Source of the DNA: Ailurus styani
Taxonomy: Eukaryota > Chordata > Mammalia > Carnivora > Ailuridae
NCBI GenBank assembly: GCA_002007465.1
Contig: LNAC01000748.1
Span: forward strand, 532,003-596,002
Length of the DNA stretch: 64,000 bases
Direction of reading: 5' to 3'
The notes under the pieces are model-generated. The model made no database searches. It was not told the DNA's origin and was given only the letters and a program-made list of their open reading frames with translations. Shown here in pieces: positions 1 through 11,865 of this stretch; the stretch's first letter is position 1; the number at the start of each line of letters is the position of its first letter. A program made the translations under genes and the position numbers.

Positions 1-325
1 ATCAGAGAAAGACAATTATCATATGATCTCTCTGATATGAGGAACTTGAGGGGCAGGGTGGGGGGTTGTGGGGGGTAGGGAGGGAAAAATAATGAAACAA
101 GATGGGATGGGGAAGGAGACAAACCATAAGAGACTTCTAATCTCATAAAACAAACTGAGGGTTACTGGGGGGTGGGAGGGTAGGGATAGGGTGGATGGGT
201 TATGGACATTGGGGAGGGTTTGTGCTTTGGTGAGGGCTGTGAAAGATGTAAGCCTGATGATTCACAGACCTGTACCCCTTGGGCAAATAATAAAAATAAA
301 ATTTAAAAAAAAAAAAAAAAAAAAA
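1..325 (+). mobile_element. L1 3' end (3'UTR and poly(A) tail)
   Basis: The segment matches the last part of the L1s at 11913 and 18640: ORF2 end motif, G-rich 3'UTR, the tail text GACCTGTACCCC, then a poly(A) run of about 20 A at 304-324. The 5' part lies before the window or was truncated at insertion. The long pure A-tail and low divergence from the other copies point to a young insertion. Confidence 0.93.
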
Positions 326-1533
326 GATAACTTGCATCTGCTCTAACAATTGTACAAACTCTTCACTGTGAGCCTATATTCTGCAGCCTATTATTGACAT
401 GGAATAAACAGTTTTATCCTGGGAATTATTAAAATCAAAAGTTGCGAAGAATCTTGTACCATAAGAGAATGCCAGTGTAGCTCCCGTGGAACTTGTTATT
501 TTTAGCAGAACGTTTTCTTGATGGCGACACCTGTTTTACTGCAGACTGTATGTACCACTCTCTGTAACTGACCTTCACAATGTGATCCCTCAGCATCCAC
601 AACATTTTAGACTTCTTTTGTCCACCATGAAGGGAAACAAAATTATATGTATTATGACATCTACCTTCCCCACCAATCAATATCTTTTTGGCATGGCTTG
701 AAAAAGGAGTGGACTTGAATAACTTAGTGCATTGGAAAGTGTCAAAGAGTACCATTAGTAAGCTGAAACTGTGAGAAATTCCTGAAAGTACAGGGTCACA
801 TGTATAGAGAAACAAGCCTACAGAAAATAGTATCCAAAATAAGGGCAAGAGAGAACTTCCATAAAAGTCTAGGGCATGTCCTTGGGATATAAAATTACAA
901 GGAGGGGCCCCAGGCACAATCGTTGGGATGATTCTTTAAGGAATTGGGTTTGGAGCAGCTTGGCCAGTTTCTCCTTCGACAGAGCAACAAACATCAGTGA
1001 CATTTGCTATCAGTATAAAGAAGACAGTGTGGATTCTGGGGATGGAGAGACAGGAAAATGTCTGGTAGTTAACCTCCTAACTGTAAACTACCAACACACT
1101 TTTTCCAATAATATTGGAATAACATTCCCTTCTCCATATACGTTGTCAGAAGCTGCATCCACAAACAAGTAAGGATTCCCAAAAGCACAGAAAGGCAGAA
1201 CATAAAAACACCATATATTTGAGAAAACACATCATGAGAGAAGAAAGAAATGTAATAAAGAGAACACCTAATTAACAGAGAAAACAGGGAAAGCCACCCC
1301 AATAAGTGTATTATCTTCAAAATTATTCATAAGGCCATTTGCATCCATCACAACAAAATAACAGTTCTTGGAAATTAAAAGCAGTTCACTTTCCTCCACC
1401 ACAGCCTTCTGCTACTGGCCCTGGTGATGCTTTGGTGCTCATTTGTTACATATTGTGCACTTATTGTAATGGAGCAGCTGAGATGCTGGTGTGCACCTTG
1501 ACAAACAAAAGGCCCCAGGAATGACTTAAAAGG
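326..1533. other. No recognised feature
   Basis: This 1.2 kb shows no repeat family or gene I recognise. It contains a 160-codon open frame on the minus strand (435-917) and a 98-codon frame on the plus strand (876-1172). Neither shows a domain, signal peptide or recognisable family, and both are compatible with chance frames in unique DNA. Confidence 0.5.
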
Positions 1534-1654
1534 CAGAGTGATCTTTTTTTTTTCATAGTGTTCATTTTTATTTTTAAATTTAAATTCAGTTAGCCAACAT
1601 CATTAGTTTTTGATGTAGTGTTCAATGATTCATTAGCATACAGAGCGATCTTTT
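1534..1654 (-). mobile_element. Very short L1 3'UTR insertion with TSD
   Basis: A T-run followed by the complement of an older carnivore L1 3' end (TTAGCCAACAT, TGTAGTGTTCAATGATTCATTA) occupies about 1548-1640. It is flanked by cagagtgatctttt (1534-1547) and cagagcgatctttt (1641-1654), a 14-bp target-site duplication with one mismatch. This is a severely 5'-truncated L1 of under 100 bp. Confidence 0.75.
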
Positions 1655-1689
1655 CAAAGTGACACCTGATTACATTAACCCCTTTTGTA

Positions 1690-1965
1690 TAAAACTATTT
1701 AAATGACTTCCTGATACTCTGAAGATAAATACAAAATGGTTAACATGGGCTTTAAAGTGCCGCATAAGCCCACTTCTCTCTTCATTTTAGCTTGCCCCAT
1801 GCTTCCTTGCCTTTTCTCTGCCCATTTTGGGACTTCTCATGTTGGTCTTCTACTTGAAACACTTTTCTCCCCTCTGAAGAGTGAAATGAGTTTCTATTCT
1901 TCCTTCAGACCTCAGATTAGTCATATTTAAGAAAAAAAAACGGAGTTCCCTGACTTCCATTGTTG
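1690..1965 (+). mobile_element. Degraded LINE2 (L2) 3' region
   Basis: The order of segments follows the L2 3' coding end: a stretch resembling 'gataaaatccaaactccttaacatgg', then a pyrimidine-rich block, then 'ccttcagacctcagattag' and 'ttccctgacttcc'. Divergence is high, as expected for a pre-placental repeat. The 64-codon open frame inside it is a chance frame. Confidence 0.55.
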
Positions 1966-2509
1966 GGTCAAATCTTCCTGCATTTTACTCTGCTATACCT
2001 ATTTTTGGAACATTTATTAAGCATGTCAGGTCCTTTAGGTGATGTGCAGTCTTTCTATCAAGTCTGATGGATTTCTTTTGGTCCAAAGACATAGGAATTG
2101 TGCCCCATACCTCAACCCAGGACACACCCAATATACAGGATAACTACAATGAAGATTGGAAAACACAGGTAATCTCCTGGTCTGTACATTGATGGACCTC
2201 CTGGGTCCTCAGCTTTGGCAAGGAAGGAGGTTTCCTCATGTGAACCTGTATCTTCTCTCTTGGAGGAACTGCCCATTGTCTTCCACAGCCCCTCCCCTGG
2301 GACCTTTTAACTCTGAGAATGTTCAGATTATTTAATTGTATAGGAATTTTGGAATGTTATTTCTTACCCATTCGACAAATATCTAGGTACCCTATTGAAT
2401 ACCAAAATAAAAGAGTAAACGAAACCAGACCCAGTGTCTGGCCTCTGGAGTTTATAGTGAAATCGATAAACATTAAAAAAAAAAAAACAGTTACCCAGGA
2501 GTAAATAAC
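1966..2509. other. Mostly unassigned; possible ancient repeat at 2365-2475
   Basis: Only 2365-2475 suggests something known: 'attcgacaaatatct', 'gagtaaacgaaaccagac' and 'ctggagtttatagtg' recall a common ancient mammalian repeat in which a 'caaatatttattgag' start is followed by 'tggagcttacattctagtg'. The family is not assigned. The rest looks like unique sequence. Confidence 0.35.
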
Positions 2510-3725
2510 TCATACCATGGCATATGTCAGTACTTTATTACTTTTTATGGTCAAATAATATTCCATTGTATAAATAACAATTTTGTTTATCTGTTAATCA
2601 ATTGGTAGACATTTCAGTTGTTTCACTTTGGGGCTATGAACATTTGTGTAAGTTTTTGTATGGACCTGCATTTCCAATTCTCCTGGGAGGAGAATTGCTG
2701 GGTGATATGGTAACTCTGTTTTTAACTTTTTGAGGAATTGCCAAAAACTGTTGCACCATTTTAAATTCCTGCCAGCAGTCTGTGAGGATTCCAATGCCTT
2801 TACATGTTGCTAATATTTGTCATTGTATATCTTTTTGATTATAACTAACCCAGTGGTTGTGGAGTAGTATCTTATAATGGTTTCAACTTGTATTTCCCTA
2901 ATGATGTTTTCATGTGTTTATTGGCCACTGGTATATCTTCTTTAGAGAAGATACTCAAGATATTCACATTCTTTGACATTTTAAAATTGGGGTAATATTT
3001 TGTTGTTGAGTTCTATGAATTCTATATATATCCCAGATATAAGTGTCTTACCTAATACATGATTTGCAAATATTTTCTTCCATTCTATAGGTTGACTTTT
3101 CACTGTCTTGATTATATCATTTACAGTCTAAAATTTTTAAATTTTTTTTAAAGATTTTTTTTATTTATTTTGACAGAGAGAGATTACAAGTAGGCAGACA
3201 GGCAGGTGGAGAGAGAGGGGGAAGCAGGCTCCCTGCTGAGCAGAGAGCCCCGATGCAGGCCTCGATCCCAGGACCCTGAGATCATGACCTGAGCCGAAGG
3301 CAGAGGCTTTAACCCACTGAGCCACCCAGGCGCCCCTAAAATTTTTTAATTTTGATGAAGTCCCAATTTATCTCATTTTGTACTTTTGGTATCATATCTA
3401 AGAAACTATTGCCTAATGCTAGGCCTCAAGGGTTTACTACTGTGTTTTTCTTCTAACAGTTTTATAGTTTTAGCTTTTAGACTTCAGTCTATGATCTATA
3501 TTGAGTGATTTTTTGTGAATCATGTGAAACAGGGGCCCAACAGCATTTTTTTGCATGTTACCCTACCTGGCACCATTTTGAAAAGACTTTTTTTCCCAAT
3601 CAAATTGCCTTGACCCCTTTGTCAAAAAGCAATTGACCATAAATGTATGGGTTTATTTCTGAACTCTCAATTTTATTCCACCAATCTATTTGTCTGTCCT
3701 TACATTAGCACCATAATTTTCATTT
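2510..3725 (-). mobile_element. Old L1, ORF2 3' half, split by a SINE
   Basis: Read on the minus strand this follows the C-terminal half of L1 ORF2, with many indels and stops. Recognisable plus-strand signposts are 'ggagaattgctgggtgatatggtaac' near 2690 and 'ttgatgaagtcccaattta' near 3353. A CAN-SINE sits at 3146-3336. The copy is 5'-truncated and much more diverged than the L1s at 11913 or 18640. Confidence 0.85.
3146..3336 (-). mobile_element. CAN-SINE (mustelid-type)
   Basis: A minus-strand copy with a T-rich end, a purine (GA) block, 'gatcatgacctgagccgaagg' and the tRNA-derived head ending 'gccacccaggcgcccc'. TSDs 'taaaattttt(t)aa' flank it at 3129-3141 and 3337-3349. It is inserted in the old L1. 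Confidence 0.92.
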
Positions 3726-3929
3726 ATATTTAATTTCATTTAATATATTCCTAGTGAAATTGTCACAATTTGAAATTGTTGATTTTTTTCAAAATAAAAT
3801 GCAGGTCATTTAAAAACATTTAACTTACAACCTCTCTTTGATGGTTCTTTCTATTCATATAAATTTCAAAGATGAAATAAATTCATTTAGCAACTAATTC
3901 CTCCCACAGGGACATTAAACAATTTCAAG

Positions 3930-4110
3930 AAACACCTGGGTGGCTTAGAAAGTTTAAGAGTCTGCCTTCAGCTCAGATCATGATCTTGGGATCCTGGGAT
4001 TGAGCACCAGGTCTGGCTCTCTGCTCAGTGGGGAGTCTGCTCTTCCTCCCAACCCCTTTCCTTCTGTGGTCTCTCTCTCTCAAATAAATTTTAAAAAATA
4101 TTTTAAAAAA
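3930..4110 (+). mobile_element. Diverged CAN-SINE
   Basis: The head 'cacctgggtggcttag', the middle 'atcatgatcttgggatcctggg', 'ctctgctcagtggggagtctgctc' and the CT-rich tail into A-rich sequence are in the right order. Several substitutions and a short internal deletion mark it as an older copy. Confidence 0.85.
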
Positions 4111-4194
4111 GATTTCAAAATCATATATAATAAATGCTTGACAAATGAGACCCTAATGAAGTGTTGATGCAAAATGTTTCTCATCTGTTATTAT

Positions 4195-4990
4195 AAACTT
4201 GGATTAGAAATCCTGGTTAAGCTAATTCAACAAGAAGCCCATTAGACTGAGATGGTTTTACTGCCTTATGTAAGCAAACCAAAACCTAAGCCTCAAGGTT
4301 GAGAAATCAAATCTTAATGACAACCAATCACAAACAGCAAAGTGGGCTTTCCCAAGTAATGCAACCATGTGACTGTCCTTTTTCATTTTTGGGACATAGT
4401 TCTGTTGTAACCATGGTTTTTAAATGTTATTTCAAAGTTGTATGTTCTTTAATTATGGTCAAATATGATTTGGTCATCAAAAATGAAATGATAGGTAAAA
4501 ACAAGTAGCTCTTACTAAATGTACTAAAAATACTCATTTTGTAACTTTAATTTTTAAAAGTTTTCTTAGCATATTTTAAATTGTGCCCTAGTTAGTACAG
4601 ATGTATACATCAGAATCCCTGTTTTGTATCCGTAGTCATTCGATGCTATGTGCCCTACATGTGGAACTTTTTTTTTGTCCAAAATGTCACTAACCAGAAT
4701 TCTGTTACAGGCACGTAACACACCGCATGAGGAAAATGGCACAGTATGATCTTGAGGTGCCTTCTGTGAACCATCTGAAAGATTAAATTATGCTACAAAT
4801 AAAAAAAAAAAAGGTCACTTAAGCTACAGGCAATTTCCTTTCTTTGCCTCTGACTCTTCTTTGTAAAAGTCTTTCCTTTAGTTCCTGTCAGTGGAGTGCT
4901 TCTAACAACTCCCAGTTTGGCGCTGCCTGATTTGAATCAATTTTTGCTCAGTAAACTCTTAGTTGTAATAGACCTTGGTTTATCTTATAA
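4195..4990 (+). mobile_element. Possible degraded solo LTR (family unknown)
   Basis: The end of this segment has LTR-like features: a CT-rich stretch with 'gtaaaagtctttcc', then 'gctgcctgatttgaatcaatttttgctcagtaaactctt' containing a polyadenylation-signal-like AGTAAA, then a short downstream block. A run of 13 A at 4800-4812 interrupts it and could instead be the tail of a separate retrocopy. I cannot name the family. Confidence 0.3.
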
Positions 4991-5033
4991 TACCTTGATG
5001 GGTCTAACTTCAATATGAAATGATTATGTGGAG

Positions 5034-5503
5034 TGTATTGGTTGCCTAGGGCTACCATGACTAAGTACCACAAAGGAGGTGGCTAAAAAAAAAAAAAAAA
5101 AGAAATGTATTGTTTCACAGTTCTAGAAGTCAGAAGTCCAAAATCAAGTTGGTGGCAAAGTCATGTTTCCTCTGAAACCTGTAGGAGAATACTTTCTTGA
5201 CTCTCCCAGCTTTGGGGAGTCTTAGATGTTCTTGGGCTTGTGGCAGCATAACTAACTTTGTCACATGGTATTTTTCCTCAGTCTCTTTACATAGTCTTCT
5301 TTTTGTGCATGTCTGTCTCTGTATCCCAATTTCCCATTTTTGTAGGGACACCAGTCAGTTTGGATTAGGGCTCCCCCAAATGACCTCATTTTAACTTAAC
5401 TACCTCTATAAAGACTCTACTTTCAAATAAGGTCACATTCTGGGCTACTACGTGTTAGGACTTCAACATAACTTCTCTGGGAGACAGAAGTCAATCCATA
5501 ACA
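5034..5503 (-). mobile_element. MLT1-type (ERVL-MaLR) solo LTR
   Basis: On the plus strand this reads as the complement of a MaLR LTR: 'tgtattggttgcctagggct', 'tttcacagttctagaag', 'aaggacaccagtc'-like text, 'caaataaggtcacattc' and 'ggacttcaacataac', ending 'ccataaca'. It starts TG and ends CA. No internal region is attached, so it is a solo LTR. An A-run at 5085-5101 lies inside it. Confidence 0.75.
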
Positions 5504-7619
5504 CTGAGCTTCTGAGAATGGTGTTTCACTAGACCAATATTTCAATTCTAGAACTTTGAATTATTTTATTTATTATTATTATTTTGTTTCTGCTGACCTT
5601 AGAACTGATGGACAGTTTTTGATTACTATTTCTCTGGTACAGACATGTTCTTAAAAGTGACTATAGCTATATGGGGTCAGGAACAGCCATCACCATTGTT
5701 TTGTACATCAGTAATCTCTCTTCCCATTTACATTTTATCCCATATTCATTTATTAATTCATTTGTTTGTTTATTAAAAAGTAGTTATTAACTACCTATTA
5801 TGGGCCAGACTATTATGTACCTATTATGTGTCATTGCACTGGGCATTGGATTCTATCAGCCTTATTTCCATCTGATTTAGGGGAAATTGCTGACAGAATA
5901 TAAACTAACACTGGAACATTAAAACACTATTCAACAATTTTGTCGCTCAGCTTGCTAGATTGTATTCTTAATATAATGAAATATTTTTATTATGGCTTTC
6001 TGGACTTTCTGACCTAAAAGTAGGGAGAGGTGCTGTTAGATGTGTCCTCTCCAATGCAGAGACTGTATTTTCCCCAGTGATTTTTGTTCAACATTTATAA
6101 TTTAGGTGGTTTCTTCAACTTCTCAAAAAGTCAAAGAAAGAAAATGTGCAGAACAACTGTGCAGAAGGTGATGTATGAGTCCATATGAAAAACTCATACA
6201 GGAATGTGAAAAATTTCATATTTTAGAATCAACCACTAATATTGGAAAACAAACAAAATATAAATTTAATAGCTATTCTTTGGGCTTAAGGAATGGAGTA
6301 GGCACTCCAGAACTTCTGCTCAAAAAGATTTTAAACAGTGTTTCAGCTCTCAGACCCCAGCTTGGTGCTCAAGTTCCAGTTTAGTTTTCTGTCTGCAAGC
6401 AACAAATGGGCCATTATTTTTGAAAGGTACCAAATTCACCACCAAGAGCCAGAGAAAGTGTCAGCAAAGAATTGTAACACCAAGAAATGAACTAAAGAGA
6501 GTCAATACAAAACTATTATTTGTAGGAAAGCCTTCCTTATTCTTAAGTTAATATTGATTTCTATTTATAAATGCTAGGGGGAAAGTTTCAGATATTGAAT
6601 TTCTTTTGAAAAGTTGGGAATATATTTGTTAGCAGTGCTGAAGTGATGATTTCCATTGTAGGACATCCATGAGTGGCCTCTGATGTACTATTACATACAT
6701 GGGCAGCATCATTGTGCTGATGTGCTCAGTTTGATCCTGCCTGCCAACATCTTCTCCCACCTTTGTTTGTCTTTGTGTTTCTCCCTCACTACTGCCCATG
6801 GAAGAATATGACTTCCAGGCTGTCAGAGCCATGAGTCAACTGCGCTAGCATGTCACTTGCTTGCCCCTCTCTCCTATCTTCTCTTCTTATTTTTTTTATA
6901 GAATAATACTTTTTTGAGCAATTGAAAGAGAATAGTAAAGGATCAATTTGACAAATAACCACACGTCATTCAGAATTAACAATCTATAATAGCAGTCACT
7001 TTATTTCCAGCCTTTTATATAATTATTTAAGAAATAAATCTTAAGTTAATAACCCTTTAGTTATTCCCATGGGTCCCAATTACTCCTCTCTCCAACGACA
7101 ATCTTACGAAGAGTTTAGTGAATGCCCTTCTACTGATGTTTTAATGCAAGCATATATCTATAGATAGTATTGTTTTCTGTGTAGTTTTTTTAATATATAG
7201 AACTTTTTCATATACTTAACATTCAAGTTCTTGCTTTTTTCATACCCTGTTTATATTTATTGTGACCACTCCAGTTTAGACCTATATTTGCCATCTCATT
7301 TTGTTCTTGTTATCTACAATACTTTCTCTTTACTTTTTTCTCTTTTCCTAATTTCTTGGTTTTTATTGCATTTAGTTTTCTTCAATTTTTTTTACCTCCA
7401 TTGATTTGAAACTTGTACATTCTAGTCCTAAAAGTTATTTTTAAAATAATCATGCATATACTTAGAGTTACTTTTTCCTAACCTCTCAAGTTAGTAAAAC
7501 AGGAACACTTTTACTCCATTCTCCATGGAATTCCCCTCAAAACCTTTCTCCATTTTGATATCTTTAGAATTATTAATTCTAATTTAAAAACTGTATCTAT
7601 TTAGACAACACTACATTTT
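5504..7619. other. No gene; one possible ancient repeat
   Basis: A stretch near 5745-5880 ('attcatttattaattcattt', 'tattatgggccagac', 'gcactgggcattgga') resembles an ancient mammalian repeat with the 'ctactatgtgccaggcactg' motif. The rest is AT-rich sequence with no convincing family and no coding signature. The small open frames are isolated and short. Confidence 0.4.
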
Positions 7620-8345
7620 ACTCAGTTTTAAACTCACCATTGATTGTTGTATATCTTTGCTGTCTATTGGGTTAATTGGCATGTTCTTCATGCCAGAGCA
7701 CACCTTTTAGAGAAGGTATGTAGGTAGTAAACTTCCTGAGTTCTTAGATGCTTAGTAATGTCTTGATTTTACCTTTAAATTTAACCAATGTTTTTCCTGA
7801 ATACAGAATTTTGGATTACATTGTTTTTCCTTCAGTTCTTGAAGATTGTGCTCCATCTTCTTGCCTCTAGTGTTCTGGAGGAGAAGTCAAGTATCAATTT
7901 GACTCTGGCTCTTTTCAGGTAATCTGCTTCTTCACTAGTTACTTTTGGAAATTTATCATTGATAATCTAAAATTTTAATACTATATGCCTGAGTATTTTC
8001 TTCTTATTTGCCCTCTCATATTCAGTGGGGCCTTTCTTTTTATTTTATTTTATTTATTTTATTGCAATGGGCCCTTTCAGTTTGAGGATTTATGATTCTT
8101 TGTTCCTGGGCAATTCTCAGCCATCATTCCTTTACATGTTTCTTGCTTCCACTCACTCTATTTTGCCCTTTTGGAAATCCTATGAGACAGATATATCTTA
8201 TACGTCTCTCGACATCTAAATTTTCATCAGTGGACTCTGGAAGAATTCCTTCTGGGGTCTTCTTGCCCTCTAATTCACTCTTCATATATGTCCATTTTGT
8301 TTTTCAAGCCGTCCATTAAATTATTTTTAAATTTCAGCAATTATA
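7620..8345 (-). mobile_element. Old L1/HAL1 ORF1-region remnant
   Basis: Plus-strand text such as 'ctgaatacagaattttggattac', 'ctccatcttcttgcctctag' and 'ctgggcaattctcagccatcattcc' is the complement of an old L1 or HAL1 ORF1 region. It is strongly diverged and without an open frame of the right kind. Confidence 0.5.
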
Positions 8346-8728
8346 ATGTTCACGTTCAAGACCTCTACTCTGTTGTTTTTCATAACAACCTATACTTGCA
8401 CCATGGATATGACACTCCTCAACTCTCTGATATGGGGTCATCTAAGTCTTATGGGTTCTGAAGCTTCTCCAATTTGGAATACTTACTCTAAGGATAAGGA
8501 TACAAAATTGTTTATGGAAATAAGTAGTTATTTAAAATGTAAAAGTAAATCACAACAGATTTTAGGAGTCTTGGAGCTTCAGTTCCCTTTCTTCAGAGAT
8601 CCACTAAAGATGACTGGAATGCTTTCCTAAAAATGGGCTTCTCCTCTTTATCTGGAATTCTCTATAACCCCTGGTCAACTCCCAGCCTTCACATGGGGCC
8701 CTTTAGCTCAAGCTAAAGAATATCCATA

Positions 8729-8859
8729 GGGGTGCCTGAGTGGCTCAGTTAGTTAAGCATCTGACTCTTGATCTCAGCTCAGGTCTTGATCTTAGGGTTG
8801 TGAATTCAAGCCTCATGTTGGGCTCCAAGCTGTGCATGGAGCCTACTTAAAAAAAAAAA
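8729..8859 (+). mobile_element. Older CAN-SINE (short type)
   Basis: The tRNA-derived head 'ggtgcctgagtggctcagtt', 'cagctcaggtcttgatcttagggttgtgaattcaagcc' and 'gcatggagcctacttaaaaaa' follow the older carnivoran SINE layout. The direct repeat 'atccata' at 8722-8728 and 8859-8865 is the TSD. A (CA)n tract at 8864-8879 follows. Confidence 0.85.
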
Positions 8860-8879
8860 TCCATACACACACACACACA

Positions 8880-9480
8880 TAGTCTTTTCTGTTATTTCTG
8901 TGTTTGATGTGAGGGAGAGAGCTGGAGTATGGGCTCAACCTGTTTGTTACCTTGAAACCAGAATTCCGTTTTTCCAAGGTGAATGGAAATAATTTTCACC
9001 TCTCTTTTTCTTTCATTACTTTGGACATAAAGAGGTTCCTTTCCTCTGGTATATGAAGGTCACCTCTTACATGAGGACTTTATGATCTGTTTCAGGAAAA
9101 AGGGTAAGGGGATGAGATCAAGGTGAACTTCCTGCTTAAAATATTCAATAAGCTGAGGTGCCATTTTTGGGGGGGTATTGTGCCCCGGTATTGTATCAAT
9201 ATATATACACACATAGATACAGTGTGAGAAAAAAAACATTGATTCTGTTTCGAATTATATTTCTTATCAGGGAATACAGTAAAATACAGAAATATTTTAG
9301 GATGTCATTTATGTCAGGCAAATCAACTGCTTTTGGGGAATAAAAATATAATCTGATATGCTGGTAGTTAAAAAAAAACACAACTTTTTTTTTGTTGTTT
9401 GCTAATCCCCTGAGTTTACTAATGCTGTTCTTTGAAAAGTTTGCACCCTCTAGAGGGGAAAATATAAGTAAATTAAAATA
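8880..9480. other. No recognised feature
   Basis: I see neither a repeat family nor coding structure here. Short open frames on both strands (9158-9343 and 9196-9381) overlap each other and carry no motif. Confidence 0.45.
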
Positions 9481-9495
9481 TATTTATTGTTCAAA

Positions 9496-9824
9496 TGAAC
9501 CACAAACAAGCAAAAACCAGAAACAGACATAAATATAGAGAATAAACTGGGGTTTGGGGGTGCGGAGGGGAGGAAGACAAAAGAGGTGAAGAGGATTAGG
9601 GAGTACAAACTTCCAGTTACAAATAACACACAGAGTTGAAAAGTAGGGAATATAGTCAATAGCATTGTAATAATAATTCAATGGTGATGGATGGTAACTA
9701 CACTTAAGTGGCAAGCATCCTGTAATGTTTGGAATTTTTGAATCACGATGTGCACCTGAAACTAATATAACATGGTATGTTAACTACCGTAACAAAATTT
9801 TTTTTAAAAAAGAATGACAAAAAA
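9496..9824 (+). mobile_element. 5'-truncated L1 3'UTR insertion with TSD
   Basis: The text 'gaataaactgggg', 'ggagtacaaacttccagtta', 'ggatggtaactac' and 'caatgtgcacctgaaactaat'-like ending is the 3'UTR of an intermediate-age L1. The direct repeat tatttattgttcaaa occurs at 9481-9495 and 9825-9839, an exact 15-bp TSD. The two minus-strand open frames that overlap it (9450-9714) are antisense chance frames. Confidence 0.88.
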
Positions 9825-10263
9825 TATTTATTGTTCAAAAATGTTCAAAATTATTCCAATATCTTATGTTAGGATTTAAATTAATGAAAATAACTTGATT
9901 CTTAAAATAGCCAATTTTTTATCTTTTCAAAGATGATAAATTTTTACTTTCTTCTCTTTAAAGTGAAATAGCTAAAATTGCCACACTTGGCCCATGCAAA
10001 GCCCACATAAACCTCATGCCTTTGTGTAAATTAGAGGAAGCTGACCCTTCCTTGGGAAGATAGAAGCATGTCTGGGACGGCTACTCTTCCTGGCAGACAC
10101 TGAATACATGTAGTAATCACTTGTAAAATAATCCCTTTTTATAAAATAGCTTCCTATTTGTTAGAATTTTGGTACCTACTCTGTGAGCACAATAAAACTT
10201 TTTTTAAAATTTAATTTTAATTTTTTTTTTAGTACATATATATTCTCTACAGCCTTGGTACAC

Positions 10264-10392
10264 AACTTAAAGTCTGGACAGCAGTAACATCACTTGGGAG
10301 CTTATTAGAAATGCAGACCAGACCTATTGATCAGAATCAGACAAGATCCCCAGGTGATTACACACGCATGGAAGTTTGACATGTACTGCTCT
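10264..10392 (-). mobile_element. MER5A-type hAT-Charlie DNA transposon
   Basis: The order 'acatcacttgggagcttattagaaatgc', 'agacctattgatcagaatc', 'caggtgatt' and 'aagtttga' is the complement of MER5A. It is a short non-autonomous DNA transposon fossil with no coding capacity. Confidence 0.72.
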
Positions 10393-10399
10393 CTTTTAC

Positions 10400-10997
10400 T
10401 TTTAGATGTAAAGAGTAGAACACAATGGAGAATGTAGCAAAATCAAATATAAGAAGTTCAAAACTCCAAAAGGATAGGGATTCTTAAGATAATTACTCTT
10501 AATAGCCCCTGTGGTGGAATAGTCCCATTCAGCAGATCAAGGTTTTGTGTTTACAGATACTAACTCATATTTAATTCACCATTGTAGAATTTTAAAAAGC
10601 AGGCTAGAAAGGCAAAAAACAAGCCACAGAGTCTAGAAAGAGATTTTGCTTAAGGTATGGCAGAAGTTGCCACTGTATGTTCACAGCGCTTTCCGAGTAA
10701 TTTGGACCGTTCACCTTCGATCTCCGCACTTCACAGACAGGTGCCCAGAGCAGGAAGCTCATTGCTGGCCTGCCCCCTCAGACTGCCAGGGTACTTTAAC
10801 CTCCCTCTGCCTCCTTCACGCTCCGCATGCTGCAGAACGGGGAATGACTGAAGCCAATGGGAGAACAGGGCTAACTATTTAGCTCCATTTTTGTTCTAGT
10901 TTTTCGTGTTATCCATAGTAACTGTGCCTTGTTCATTCTGACTAGTGTTATCCATTTTCTGTTAGTTTAGACTGTTTTGTGCCTTCTCGGGACTGCC
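10400..10997. other. Unassigned sequence with a GC-richer patch
   Basis: No repeat is recognised. The part 10660-10870 is richer in G and C and holds two overlapping plus-strand open frames (78 and 64 codons) without any recognisable domain. It could be a conserved noncoding piece; I have no sequence evidence for a gene. Confidence 0.4.
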
Positions 10998-11010
10998 GCC
11001 AGGACTTCTT

Positions 11011-11041
11011 TTCTTTTCTTTTTTTAAGATTTTATTTATTT

Positions 11042-11097
<56 letters not shown>

Positions 11098-11243
11098 ACA
11101 AGTAGGCTGAGAGGCAGGCAGAGAGGAGGAAGCAGTTTCCCTGCTGAGCAGGGAGCCCGATTCGGGCCTCGATCCCAGTACCCTGAGATCATGACCTGAG
11201 CTGAAGGCAGAGGCTTTAACCCACTGAGCCACCCAGGCACCCT
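11011..11243 (-). mobile_element. CAN-SINE with expanded (GA)n
   Basis: A minus-strand SINE with the standard head 'gccacccaggcaccc' and tail. Its GA tract (about 11053-11095) is expanded and preceded by a short (CA)n. The TSD gccaggacttctt is exact at 10998-11010 and 11244-11256, so the insertion is fairly recent. Confidence 0.95.
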
Positions 11244-11407
11244 GCCAGGACTTCTTGTAGACAAAGAAATCTGCCTGTTGGTTAGTCTTCAAATTACCTC
11301 AGGAAGGTGCACTGTTCACCTCCGGAGCAGAATCCTGGGAAAGAGCTCTCAGTTGCTCACACTTGTGTCTGCTGTCCTGTGTTCAGGGCTTATTCATTTT
11401 GTAATTT

Positions 11408-11431
11408 CTTTTTTTTAAGATTTATCTATTT

Positions 11432-11473
<42 letters not shown>

Positions 11474-11638
11474 GCGCACACTGGGAGAGGAGCAGAGGGG
11501 CAGAGAGAGAGAGAATCTGAAGCAGACTCCCCATTGAGTGCAGAGCCTGACATGGGGCTGGATCTCATAACCCTGAGATCACAACCTGAGACAAAATCAA
11601 GAGTCAGAAGCTTAACCAACTGAGCCATCCAGGTGTCC
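11408..11638 (-). mobile_element. Older CAN-SINE with (GA)n tract
   Basis: A minus-strand copy with T-rich tail, a GA block (about 11437-11470), 'agcagactccccattgagtgcagagcc', 'ctgagatcacaacctgag' and the head 'gagccatccaggtgtcc'. The middle differs from the young mustelid type, indicating an older subfamily. Confidence 0.88.
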
Positions 11639-11664
11639 GGGGATTTTTTAAAATATATATACAT

Positions 11665-11865
11665 ATATTTTAAAGATTTTTACTTATTTATTTGACAGAG
11701 AGAGAGAGAGAATGCACAAGCAGATGGAGTGGCAGGCAGAGGGAGAGGGAGAAGCAGCCTCCCCACAGAGCAGGGAGCCCCATGCAGGGCTCAATCCCAG
11801 GACCCAGGGATCATGACCTGAGCTGAAGGTGGCTGCTTCACCAAATGAGCCACGCAGGTGCACCG
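11665..11865 (-). mobile_element. CAN-SINE
   Basis: A minus-strand copy with 'aaagatttttacttatttatttgacagag', 'gagcagggagccccatgcagggc', 'gggatcatgacctgagctgaagg' and 'gagccacgcaggtgcacc'. 'ccggggatttttt' on the left and 'ccggtgattttttt' on the right are a plausible TSD. It is the third SINE in the same orientation within 900 bp. Confidence 0.9.

Noticed and set aside
435..917. 160-codon minus-strand frame as a gene
   Set aside because: No domain, family or supporting context; no splice or promoter evidence.
9450..9714. Two overlapping minus-strand frames
   Set aside because: They are antisense to a noncoding L1 3'UTR insertion bounded by TSDs.
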